From assembly GCA_013289825.1 (NCBI GenBank), contig JABCZF010000007.1, forward strand, positions 113,869 through 177,868: a stretch of 64,000 bases of DNA, in the 5' to 3' direction. Within the stretch, counting starts at the first letter, position 1. Each line of letters begins with the position of its first letter. This document shows, in pieces, positions 18,140 through 26,703 of this stretch. The translations under genes were made by a program, and so were the position numbers. This stretch comes from Acidobacteriota bacterium (GTDB taxonomy: Bacteria > Acidobacteriota > Terriglobia > Acidiferrales > UBA7541). The notes under the pieces are model-generated. The model was not told the origin of the DNA. It was given only the letters and a program-made list of their open reading frames with translations, and made no database searches.

Positions 18140-19513
18140 CTAGCCGAGCTTATTGCCTTGGGCGTCAAAGACTTCTAGTTCGCCAAACAGCGCGGCTTGC
18201 GATTCGATTTGCGCACGATCGCCGACCACGACGATTTGCATGTTCGCGGAATCGAGATATCTGCGAGACGTTTCGAGCAAATCGCTCGGCGTGAGCGCTC
18301 GGACTTTGGCCCGATACGTTTCAAGGTAATCGTCCGGCAAATCGTTAAGCGCCACCACGGCGATCTGCCCGAGCAGCCCGTTTTGCGTCGCGAGTCCCAT
18401 GGAAAATACACCGCTCAAATAATTCTGCGCGTCGGCCAATTCGGATTCCGGAACCGGAATGGAACGCAGCTTGTCCATCTCATAGAAGATTTCTGAGAGT
18501 GACGCGGCAACTACATCGTTTCGCACTGCCGCCGAAACCGAAAAGTATCCGTGCTGCCGCAACGCGGTCACGCCGCTCCGCGGACTGTACGTATAACCCT
18601 TATCCTCGCGGATGTTCATCACCAGCCGCGAATTGAACGCTCCGCCGTATAAGCTGTTCGTCAGGCCGAGCTTTATCCAATCGGCGTGCCTCCGAGTAAT
18701 GGCGTGGCACCCCGCGAGAATTTGCGCCTGCACCGCGCCGGGCAAATGCACGAGATATACTCGCCGCCCACGCGGATTCGCCGGTGCAGCGAATGTTTTT
18801 ATCGCTGGCTGCTTCCCCCGCCACGCGCCGAAAACTTTTTCAGCGGTTTTCAGCATCGCGTCCGGCTGAAAATCGCCGACGAGCAGCAGCAAACCGTTCT
18901 CTGGGGAGTAATAATCGCGGTAGACCGCGATCAAATCATCGCGTTTGTACGCCGCAACCTGCTCTTCGTTCGGCGACACTTGTGCGTAAGGATGAGCGCC
19001 GAACAATACTTTGCGCAGCCGCTCGCTTGCTAGGAATCCCGGCTGCGTCCGCTCCAGTTTCACCTCTTCGAGTTTCTGCCGCCGTTCGCGCTCAAACTCT
19101 GCTTCTGGAAACGCCGCTTCTCGCGCCAGTTCGTCGACCAACCCGAGAAGCGGCTCCGCAAACTCACTAAGTCCGGCAAAAGAAATCGCGCTCGTATCCG
19201 AACCTGCGCTGGTCGCGAGATCCGCGCCAATGCGCCGCAGATCTTCTTCGATCTGCCTGCTGGCGCGCTTCGTCGTGCCCGTTCGTACCACGGCAGCCGT
19301 GATCTCCGCGAGTCCCGGTCCGCGTTCGATGGCCGCGAGGTTCCCGGACCGGAAATACAGGTCGCCATGGAATTTCGGAATCGTGTGTGATTCTACAAGA
19401 ATCACTTCCAGCCCATTGGAGAGCCGCGCCCTTTTTCGATTCGGCCAAGTGACTTGTCGTTCGGCGGATAGCGCCGGCACCGCATCGTTTACTTCCACCG
19501 CTCGCGTGGCCAT
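18140..19513 (-). CDS. M16-family peptidase-like subunit lacking the zinc motif
   Basis: A 457-residue pitrilysin-fold protein. Where an active M16 enzyme has HxxEH, this one reads GPGLAEITAAVV, so it cannot bind zinc and is the non-catalytic partner. It keeps the M16 C-terminal features, including the R/Y pair region (GYTYSPRSGVTALR). Inactive and active M16 subunits commonly form heterodimers, and the active one is encoded directly upstream, with a one-base overlap (TAATG). Periplasmic or cytoplasmic location is unclear because no signal peptide is seen. Confidence 0.9.
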   Translation of the reverse strand: MATRAVEVNDAVPALSAERQVTWPNRKRARLSNGLEVILVESHTIPKFHGDLYFRSGNLAAIERGPGLAEITAAVVRTGTTKRASRQIEEDLRRIGADLATSAGSDTSAISFAGLSEFAEPLLGLVDELAREAAFPEAEFERERRQKLEEVKLERTQPGFLASERLRKVLFGAHPYAQVSPNEEQVAAYKRDDLIAVYRDYYSPENGLLLLVGDFQPDAMLKTAEKVFGAWRGKQPAIKTFAAPANPRGRRVYLVHLPGAVQAQILAGCHAITRRHADWIKLGLTNSLYGGAFNSRLVMNIREDKGYTYSPRSGVTALRQHGYFSVSAAVRNDVVAASLSEIFYEMDKLRSIPVPESELADAQNYLSGVFSMGLATQNGLLGQIAVVALNDLPDDYLETYRAKVRALTPSDLLETSRRYLDSANMQIVVVGDRAQIESQAALFGELEVFDAQGNKLG

Positions 19514-20841
19514 TACGCTGCCTCCTTTTTGTCCGCCGATGCGGGCGCGCCGGCCGCCGCAGGCAGCCGGAACACGATCGCGCGCTTTTCATTGCGCAAG
19601 TATTTCTTCGCTGCCGCCTGAATTTCTTCGCTCTTCACCGAAAGAAAACCATCGAGCACGGTATTCACGAGTTGCGGCTCGCCATCAAAGAGCGTGAAGC
19701 ACGCGAGCAGATGCATCAGTCCATATCGCGGCATGCCTCCGTGGCCACCCTCTAGAAGCGAAAAATAATCCGATTGCCATTTCACTTTCAATTGCGCGAG
19801 TTCGTCCTCGCTGGTGCCTTTCTCCCGAATTTCGCGGATCACTTCATCAAATGCGGCCAGCGCCTGTTCGCTCGAATACTCCGGCTTATGGACGATTCTA
19901 GTCACCATCTGCGTTGGCCCGTTGTAGCCGAAAATATCTTCGATTCCTCCGTCTAGTTCCACGGCCACTTGTTTTTCCAGTACGAGTTCGCGATAGAGCT
20001 TTCCCGCGCGCCCGCCGTGCAGTGCTTGGTCGAGCAGCGCCATCGCGCACCAATCGGTGGTCCGCCGTTCCGGCACGACGTAGCCGATGGCCATCGCAGG
20101 CAGCGTTCCGAACTTTTCTTCAACGTGACCACGGCGCTCCTCGGCCTGCAGAGGCTCGCTAGGATCCGCAAAAGGCGGCGCCGCGCCGGCAGGAATATCG
20201 GCGAACAGTTTTTTTGCCAGGGCAAATCCTTCTTCAGGTTTTACGTCACCTAGCATCAGCAAGACTGCGTTGTTCGGAACGTAGTAGGTCTTGAAGAAAG
20301 CCTGCACGTCGGCGAGGTCCGCGGCATCGAGGTCTTTAAAGTCACCGTAGAAATTGTGCGAATTCGCCCAATTGCGAAACGCCACGGGAGGCAGGTCCAG
20401 CCAGGGAAAACCGCCATAGGGCTGGTTCAGCACATTCACGCGTACTTCTTCCTTCACAACGTCGCGCTGGTTCCGCAGGTTTTCGTCGTCGACCTTCAGC
20501 GCGCGCATGCGGTCCGCTTCGAGCCATAGCACCCGTTCGAGCGCGTTCGACGGCACGGCTTCGTAATAATTCGTCACGTCGTAGTGCGTCGACCCGTTGA
20601 GCACGCCGCCGCTCGAATTTATGAGTTTGATGTGCTGCATTTTCGGCGCGTTCGCCGAGCCTTGAAACATCATGTGCTCGAAGAGGTGCGCGAAGCCGCT
20701 GCGTCCGCGCGGCTCCAGGCGAAACCCAATCTTGTAGTACACACCCACCGTTACCACCGGCGCGGTCGTGTTGGGCGCGATGACTACTTTCAACCCGTTG
20801 GCAAGTGTCGTGCTCTCAATTGCAATCTGCAGTTGCTTCAC
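19513..20841 (-). CDS. M16-family zinc metallopeptidase (catalytic subunit)
   Basis: A 442-residue zinc peptidase of the pitrilysin/processing-peptidase family. The inverted zinc motif HLFEH is at residues 52-56 (GFAHLFEHMMFQGS), and the distal Glu is in the DVVKEEVRVN helix. No N-terminal signal peptide is visible. GTG start overlapping the stop of the DUF2520 gene (GTGA), and its stop overlaps the start of the inactive partner: three coupled genes. Likely degrades peptides as a heterodimer with the downstream subunit; substrates unknown. Confidence 0.93.
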   Translation of the reverse strand: MKQLQIAIESTTLANGLKVVIAPNTTAPVVTVGVYYKIGFRLEPRGRSGFAHLFEHMMFQGSANAPKMQHIKLINSSGGVLNGSTHYDVTNYYEAVPSNALERVLWLEADRMRALKVDDENLRNQRDVVKEEVRVNVLNQPYGGFPWLDLPPVAFRNWANSHNFYGDFKDLDAADLADVQAFFKTYYVPNNAVLLMLGDVKPEEGFALAKKLFADIPAGAAPPFADPSEPLQAEERRGHVEEKFGTLPAMAIGYVVPERRTTDWCAMALLDQALHGGRAGKLYRELVLEKQVAVELDGGIEDIFGYNGPTQMVTRIVHKPEYSSEQALAAFDEVIREIREKGTSEDELAQLKVKWQSDYFSLLEGGHGGMPRYGLMHLLACFTLFDGEPQLVNTVLDGFLSVKSEEIQAAAKKYLRNEKRAIVFRLPAAAGAPASADKKEAA

Positions 20842-21734
20842 GCTTTTCCACCTCTCGCCTTCATTATTGTTTTCTTGTTTACGGCAACTTTATCCAGTTC
20901 CGCCAACATCCCCGCGGAATCCTGCGCAAGAACCAGCGCGGCTAAACGGTTCACCGCTTCGTAAGTCTCCGCAAACTCGGGCGGCAAATCCTTCATCGCC
21001 TCCAGGTGCACCGCCACAACGCCATAGTCTCTGCGCGAAAGAGGCCCCGTCCAAGCCGCGCGTGGCCCCAGCCTTTCAAAGTTTTCAAGCACCTGCCGCG
21101 TAAGCGGCAGCAGCGCGCTCATCGCTTCGCGCCGTTTCATCCCGGCCGCCGTCATCAGCCGCGTGGCCGCTTCCAGCAGTGCAAGGACATTTCCCGCAGC
21201 CAGCGCTCCCGCCGCGTGATACAGCGGTTTCTTTGCACCATCGATGTGCACAGGAACGGCGCCGAAAGCGCGCGCAATTTGCCGGGCCATGCGCACTGCG
21301 GCGGTATCGCCCTCGATCGCAAAAACTTTTCCTTCAAGCGGCGGAACCCCAACTCCGCTAAACGTCTGCAAGGGATGCATCGAGCCGACTGCCGCCCCGC
21401 ACTTCTTCACGGGGTCGAGGACGCGCGAACTCAGTGCTCCGCTCGAGTGCAAAACCACCTTGCCGCGCAATTCCTCCGCCCCGATGCGCGCCAATTCCTC
21501 GGCAACTTCCGCCACGGAGCGGTCCGGCGTGGTCACCAGGATGAGCTGCGCAGCAACCACCTGCCGGGTAAGGAAAGCGTGCGCGTGCCCGGCTCCGATA
21601 AAGCGCACGACCTTACGTGCGCTGGTCGCACTGCGCGTCACTACCGCGCCGATCGTCCATCCCAACTCCCGCAAGCGCCGTCCCAGCGCGCGTCCCACGC
21701 GCCCAGCCCCGATGATCGAAAGGCTACCCGGCAT
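20838..21734 (-). CDS. Rossmann-fold plus DUF2520 protein
   Basis: A 298-residue protein of the F420-dependent oxidoreductase-like/DUF2520 family. The N-terminal dinucleotide-binding loop is IGAGRVGRALGRRL (residues 7-20); the middle has VVLHSSGALSSRVL and GSMHPLQTFSG, the family's conserved His/Pro loop; the C-terminal helical half includes KKPLYHAAGALAAGNVLAL near residue 185. Family members resemble ketopantoate or 6-phosphogluconate dehydrogenases and their reaction is not settled. First gene of the coupled trio with the M16 pair. Confidence 0.85.
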   Translation of the reverse strand: MPGSLSIIGAGRVGRALGRRLRELGWTIGAVVTRSATSARKVVRFIGAGHAHAFLTRQVVAAQLILVTTPDRSVAEVAEELARIGAEELRGKVVLHSSGALSSRVLDPVKKCGAAVGSMHPLQTFSGVGVPPLEGKVFAIEGDTAAVRMARQIARAFGAVPVHIDGAKKPLYHAAGALAAGNVLALLEAATRLMTAAGMKRREAMSALLPLTRQVLENFERLGPRAAWTGPLSRRDYGVVAVHLEAMKDLPPEFAETYEAVNRLAALVLAQDSAGMLAELDKVAVNKKTIMKARGGKA

Positions 21735-21778
21735 TACATGTTAGGATAACCTGAGCGCGTCACTCGATACCAATTTTG

Positions 21779-22933
21779 ATGCACACTTTTGGACTTGTTG
21801 CTTTCTTTTTGATTGCTGCCTTCTGGGTGTTCCACGGACTGCGAACCGCGTATGGCACAACGAAACTCCCCTGGGTCAAGGATTTTAAGCCGGCTGAAGA
21901 CTCCGCGTGCCCGACTATTTCACTCATTTTCGCCGCGCGCGACGAGGAAGAAAAACTTCCCGCGGCGCTTCGGACTCTGGCGGCGCTTGATTATCCACAT
22001 TTGGAAATCATTGCGGTCGACGACCGTTCACTAGACGCCACAGGGCGCATGATCGACGGATTCGCCGCCGCGCATCAGCGTTTTCGCGCTGTGCACATTC
22101 TGGAACTTCCCCCTGGCTGGCTCGGCAAGCCGCACGCACTACTAAAGGCGTATGAAGCTTCGACCGGTGAATGGCTTCTCTTCACCGATGCCGATGTGCG
22201 ATTCACACCGGATGCTTTGCGGCGAGCCGTCGAGCTCGCAAAAGAACGCAATCTCGATCACCTCACGCTCATTGGCGATGTTGAAATGCACGGCTTCTGG
22301 GAGACAACCTTGATCTCTTTCTTTGGTCTCGCGTTTTGTCTCTCGACGGACGTCTATCGAGTAAGCAATCCGAATTCGCGCGCATACGTTGGAGTGGGAG
22401 CATTTCAGTTGCTGCGGCGGAGCACCTACGAAACGATTGGCACGCACCGGCGTTTGGCGATGGAAGTTGTGGACGACATGAAGCTCGGAAAACTCGTGAA
22501 GCGATCCGGTTTTCGCTCTTGCGTGGGAATCGCACAGGAATATGTTTCGGTGCGCTGGCATGCGGGAGCGCGAAACGTGATACGCGGCGTGACGAAAAAC
22601 TTCTTTGCGGCCTTCGGCTACAATATCGCGTTTGCGGCGGTGGCCGTCGCGGGAATGCTTCTGTTGAACGTAGTTCCCTTTATTGCCGTATTCACAGGGC
22701 ATGGATGGATCCGGCTTTTTTCCGCGATTGCCGTGGCTGTAGCGCTTTCGATGCATGGCAGCGTGGAAGTGGTGAACAGGGTTTCGCCGCTTTACGCGTT
22801 GACGCATCCCATTGGCGCCATTCTGTTTTGCTACATGATCGTGCGCTCCGCGGCGGTGACGCTGTGGCAGGGCGGAGTGACGTGGCGCGGCACGTTCTAT
22901 CCACTGAAAGAATTGAAACGCGGGGTTGTTTAA
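21779..22933 (+). CDS. Membrane-associated family 2 glycosyltransferase
   Basis: About 384 residues. A hydrophobic N-terminal segment (1-20) precedes a GT-A catalytic domain (ISLIFAARDEEEKLPAALRTL near 43; metal-binding DAD in LLFTDADVRF near 134), followed by C-terminal membrane helices (about 275-375). This arrangement is shared with HpnB-type hopanoid and carotenoid-pathway glycosyltransferases, an analogy rather than proof; no hopanoid genes are nearby. The ATG at 21779 is preferred over the adjacent in-frame TTG at 21776. Confidence 0.82.
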   Translation: MHTFGLVAFFLIAAFWVFHGLRTAYGTTKLPWVKDFKPAEDSACPTISLIFAARDEEEKLPAALRTLAALDYPHLEIIAVDDRSLDATGRMIDGFAAAHQRFRAVHILELPPGWLGKPHALLKAYEASTGEWLLFTDADVRFTPDALRRAVELAKERNLDHLTLIGDVEMHGFWETTLISFFGLAFCLSTDVYRVSNPNSRAYVGVGAFQLLRRSTYETIGTHRRLAMEVVDDMKLGKLVKRSGFRSCVGIAQEYVSVRWHAGARNVIRGVTKNFFAAFGYNIAFAAVAVAGMLLLNVVPFIAVFTGHGWIRLFSAIAVAVALSMHGSVEVVNRVSPLYALTHPIGAILFCYMIVRSAAVTLWQGGVTWRGTFYPLKELKRGVV

Positions 22934-22981
22934 CGGCCTCGTTCACGGGCCCATTTAGGCGGCGTGGTCCAGCGACTCTGT

Positions 22982-25027
22982 CTAGTTGGCGGGTTCAGCC
23001 GTGGGGGCTGTCTCGATCGCGAATAGGCCTGATACATCCTTTTGCTTTAGGGAGCGTATGCGGTCGCGCAATTGCGCGGCGCGTTCGAACTCGAACTTTT
23101 TGGCGGCTTCGCGCATTTGCGTTTCCAGTTGTTGCAGCATTTGCGAAAGTTGCAGTTCGTTCTTGATCTTGGAGGTGGCCAAATCGAGTTCGGTGTCGTC
23201 GGTTGGGACGGTCAGGTAATCGGCTTCGACAATTCGCGCGAGGTCCATGTCCACCGACTTGATGATGGACATCGGCGTGATGTTATTTTCAGTGTTGTAT
23301 TCGAGTTGCTTTGTGCGGCGGCGGTTTGTTTCGTCGATGGCCTGATTCATCGAGCCGGTGCGGCGATCAGCGTAGAGAATTGCCCGGCCTTCGATGTGGC
23401 GCGCGCAGCGACCCATGGTTTGAATCAGCGACGTGGCGCTTCGCAAATAGCCTTCTTTGTCGGCATCGAGAATGGCGACCATCGATACTTCCGGCAGATC
23501 CAAGCCTTCGCGCAGCAAGTTGATGCCGATCAGGACATCGAATTCTCCGCGCCGCAAATCGCGCAGGATTTTGATGCGGTCGAGAGTTTCGATTTCGGAA
23601 TGTAGATAGCGGCAGCGCACGCCGACTTCCGTGAAATACTCGGACAAATCCTCAGCCATGCGCTTGGTTAGCGTAGTCACCAGGACGCGCTCGTTTTTCT
23701 CCGCGCGCTTGCGAATTTCTTCTAGAAGATCGTCTACTTGGCCCTTCACCGGACGAATCTCGACTTGCGGATCGACGAGGCCCGTAGGGCGAATTACCTG
23801 CTCGACCACCACTCCGCCTGACTTCGTCAGCTCGTACGGGCCGGGCGTGGCGGAGACGTAGATAACCTGATTCATGCGGTGTTCGAACTCTTCAAATGTC
23901 AGCGGCCGGTTGTCCAGGGCGGAAGGCATGCGGAATCCGTAATCGACGAGCGTTTGTTTGCGCGCGCGGTCTCCGTTAAACATGCCGCGCACCTGGCCCA
24001 CGGTCTGGTGGGATTCATCGATGAACATCAGGAAATCTTGCGGGACGTAATCGAGCAAAGTCGGCGGGGCCTCGCCAGGCAAGCGGCCGCTGAGGTGCCG
24101 CGAATAATTTTCGACGCCATGGCAGTAGCCGATGGTGCGCATCATCTCGATGTCAAACATGGTGCGCTGCACGACCCGCTGCGCTTCGACAAACTTTCCC
24201 TGTTTCTCGAGTTCTTTTTTCCACCACCAGAGCTCTTCCTGAATCGTGACAATGGCGCGGTCGCGCTGTTCCTGGGGCATCACGTAGTGGGTTTTGGGAA
24301 AAATCGTCACACGCGGCAGATCCTCGTGGCCGCTCCTGACCTCACCGGTGAGCGGATCGATCTGACGAATCTTGTCGATCTCCTCGCCCCACATTTCGAA
24401 CCGGAAGCCGTCGTCTTGATACGGCGGATAAATCTCGATCATGTCGCCGCGGACGCGAAAAGTGCCGCGACGCAAGTCCTCAGAACGTTCATATTGAATA
24501 TCGACGAGCCTACGGAGAAGGGCTTCACGCGAAGTATGCTGGCCTTTCTCAAGTGTGATAAGCATGCCGTAATACGCTTCCGGCGAACCGATGCCGTAGA
24601 TACAAGAAACCGAAGCGACGATGATGACATCGCGGCGTTCGAAGAGAGAGCGGGTGGCGCTCATGCGCAGCTTGTCGAGCTCGTCGTTGATGGTCGCTTC
24701 CTTGTCGATATAAATGTCAGCCGAGGGGACGTACGCCTCGGGTTGGTAAAAATCGTAGTAGCTGACGAAATATTCGACGGCGTTTTCCGGGAAAAATGAT
24801 TTGAACTCGTGATAAAGCTGCGCGGCGAGCGTTTTGTTGTGCGCAAGAACAAGGGCGGGCCGGTTGCAGGCTTCAATCAGCTTGGCGACCGTGAATGTTT
24901 TTCCGGAACCGGTCACGCCGAGGAGTACCTGGTGCTTCTCACCACCGTCGACACCGCGAGTAAGCTGTTCGATGGCCGCGGGCTGATCACCGCGTGGCTG
25001 ATAGTTGCTGCGCAGCTTGAAGTTCAT
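22982..25027 (-). CDS. uvrB: Excinuclease ABC subunit B
   Basis: Damage-recognition and strand-separation subunit of UvrABC nucleotide excision repair. Full length, about 681 residues: Walker A GVTGSGKT near residue 37, the beta-hairpin region [13 protein letters not shown], helicase motifs DESHQTVGQ and [10 protein letters not shown], and a C-terminal UVR domain ([16 protein letters not shown]) that binds UvrC. Start taken at 25027 ([18 protein letters not shown]), with GGAG upstream; an in-frame start at 25057 adds ten residues. TATAAT on this strand at 25077-25072 gives a plausible -10 box and favours the 25027 start. Confidence 0.97.
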   Translation of the reverse strand: MNFKLRSNYQPRGDQPAAIEQLTRGVDGGEKHQVLLGVTGSGKTFTVAKLIEACNRPALVLAHNKTLAAQLYHEFKSFFPENAVEYFVSYYDFYQPEAYVPSADIYIDKEATINDELDKLRMSATRSLFERRDVIIVASVSCIYGIGSPEAYYGMLITLEKGQHTSREALLRRLVDIQYERSEDLRRGTFRVRGDMIEIYPPYQDDGFRFEMWGEEIDKIRQIDPLTGEVRSGHEDLPRVTIFPKTHYVMPQEQRDRAIVTIQEELWWWKKELEKQGKFVEAQRVVQRTMFDIEMMRTIGYCHGVENYSRHLSGRLPGEAPPTLLDYVPQDFLMFIDESHQTVGQVRGMFNGDRARKQTLVDYGFRMPSALDNRPLTFEEFEHRMNQVIYVSATPGPYELTKSGGVVVEQVIRPTGLVDPQVEIRPVKGQVDDLLEEIRKRAEKNERVLVTTLTKRMAEDLSEYFTEVGVRCRYLHSEIETLDRIKILRDLRRGEFDVLIGINLLREGLDLPEVSMVAILDADKEGYLRSATSLIQTMGRCARHIEGRAILYADRRTGSMNQAIDETNRRRTKQLEYNTENNITPMSIIKSVDMDLARIVEADYLTVPTDDTELDLATSKIKNELQLSQMLQQLETQMREAAKKFEFERAAQLRDRIRSLKQKDVSGLFAIETAPTAEPAN

Positions 25028-25142
25028 GGAAGGAGCTCCCGGCACGAATTTCGGCAACTGCCGAAACCTTTATTATACTCCTCGATGCAAATCGGGACGG
25101 TTTGGCCAGAGCGGCCGATCGGTGGGGGGTGGCGGGGTGCAA

Positions 25143-25685
25143 CTACCAACTGTCTCCGCCGCTGCGCGGCGGCCAGACTCCTAAGGCGCGGCGTACTAGA
25201 GCGATTTGCCCGACGTGGTAACTATTGTGGGCTAATATTTGCCAAAGAATAGCGCGTACGGTGGATGTGCGCGTTTCCTGGTTTGCGTGCATCGGGGGAA
25301 CTTCCCGATCCAACTCGAGGGAATCACTCTCCGCCATGGCAGCTAAAATGCCAATCAAATCGGCGAATCGGGCGCAATCTTTTTTCCATTCAGCCTCGCT
25401 GATCAGGGCGCTATCCTTCGGCCAGCTTTCCGCCGCGTGGTCCGGGTAGGGTGGTTTTTCTCCATGGATTCTCTCGAGTTCATAGCCGTTCCAGAAATTG
25501 ACGTGCCACACAATTTGCCAGACAGAGTGCGGTAGATTTTCCGCGCGGCGTCCCGCCCATTCCGCGGTGAGATCTTCAACGCATGCCAGCGGATTTACGT
25601 GCGCGCCCCTTCCATAGAGAAGCTCGATGAGGGTGCGTTCCGGCATAGCCATTTTCCTCGAAAGAGAACTTTGATTATCCGTCAC
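25143..25685 (-). CDS. DinB-family protein
   Basis: A 180-residue four-helix-bundle protein of the DinB/YfiT-like superfamily, with the metal-site histidines in HSVWQIVWHVNFWNGYELER and in the closing helix NSYHVGQIALVRRALG. The superfamily includes thiol S-transferases and damage-induced proteins of unknown role. GTG start overlaps the upstream gene's stop (GTGA); the ATG at 25649 (MAMPERTLIELL) is an alternative start where similarity begins. Ends at the Ser-Gly-Gly-rich tail before the uvrB promoter region. Confidence 0.82.
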   Translation of the reverse strand: MTDNQSSLSRKMAMPERTLIELLYGRGAHVNPLACVEDLTAEWAGRRAENLPHSVWQIVWHVNFWNGYELERIHGEKPPYPDHAAESWPKDSALISEAEWKKDCARFADLIGILAAMAESDSLELDREVPPMHANQETRTSTVRAILWQILAHNSYHVGQIALVRRALGVWPPRSGGDSW

Positions 25686-26683
25686 GGATGATTGGCGGGA
25701 GTCTCCGCAAGCAGCAGCACTTGCGCATGGCTCTCCGCCTCGATCGTATAGTGCACGCGATTCGAACCATCCGTTTTCGCGACGATAACGTTCATCGATT
25801 GGTTCGCGTCTTCGGTCGCACGCACGACCAAACCCGTCTTCACCGAGATGTAGGTGATAGTCTCGTTTTTGCCTTTGGCATTTCCCATGGTACGCAGGTC
25901 GTGCAGCTTGTAATCCTCAGGAGTGGCGTCTTTTTGGGACGACTTCTGTTTGAGGATTGCGGTTGTTAAAATCACGGCGCATTTTTCCTGGGCTTGCTCT
26001 AGAGCGGCGAGGTCGCCTTGCGGCGTAATTTTCATGGCGCCACAAGGCGCGTCGTTCACGTATTCCGACTCTTTTTCCCAGGAGAGGCCGCTCAGCAGCG
26101 CACCAGAAATCGGCTCCTCCCCTTTCCACTTCTCCCCCGGCTTTATGCCTTTCTCCGGGAACGACCCGCCGCCTCCAAAGCGCGCCACCCATTCTTGCCA
26201 GGCGGCTTGCTCCTCGGCGGGAAGTCTATCGAGTCCTTCGATGTCGGTAACCTGTCCGTCTCCATGAAGAGTGAAGGCGACGGTCTTTTCGCGCTTGGCG
26301 GATTTTCTAGCAGCGTTCGGGTTCTCTGAGCCGCTGGTTCTAGCGTTGGCGTCCGAAGCCGCGGGATTCAAGGCCACGACCTCCGGTTCAACGATTTGCG
26401 AGCGGAGACGCGCCGCGGTCCTCCCGGAATCAACACGCAAGTCTTCCACCTCGACCAGCAAGAGAAAACTCGCGTTGGTCTGGCCCCCGGTCGGGGCCAT
26501 CGGCGCGGCGACGGCGCTTTCCGTATTGGTGTTCGTCGTCGAGCGATAGCCAATTTGATAGTGCATAGACTGGCCGACGATGAGTTTGGGGGAAAGTACG
26601 ACGCGGTCTGCGCTATCGCGCGCTGCGCACGGAATCGCAATCGAAACCAGGCAGCCAAGGAGAAATCGTAGCAATTTATTCAT
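25682..26683 (-). CDS. Secreted protein of unknown function
   Basis: About 333 residues after a signal peptide (MNKLLRFLLGCLVSIAIPCA). The mature part is beta-rich and contains HYQIGYRSTTNTNTESAV and TITYISVKTGLVVRATEDAN, a pattern seen in acidobacterial secreted proteins that measure or store a lipid-like ligand; that comparison is only impressionistic. Start placed at the ATG at 26683 where the signal peptide begins; in-frame starts at 26707 and 26704 overlap the stop of the peptidase gene. Cotranscribed with the S9 peptidase upstream and the DinB gene downstream. Confidence 0.6.
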   Translation of the reverse strand: MNKLLRFLLGCLVSIAIPCAARDSADRVVLSPKLIVGQSMHYQIGYRSTTNTNTESAVAAPMAPTGGQTNASFLLLVEVEDLRVDSGRTAARLRSQIVEPEVVALNPAASDANARTSGSENPNAARKSAKREKTVAFTLHGDGQVTDIEGLDRLPAEEQAAWQEWVARFGGGGSFPEKGIKPGEKWKGEEPISGALLSGLSWEKESEYVNDAPCGAMKITPQGDLAALEQAQEKCAVILTTAILKQKSSQKDATPEDYKLHDLRTMGNAKGKNETITYISVKTGLVVRATEDANQSMNVIVAKTDGSNRVHYTIEAESHAQVLLLAETPANHP

Positions 26684-26703
26684 GGCAGGCACACAACCGG
26701 GCA

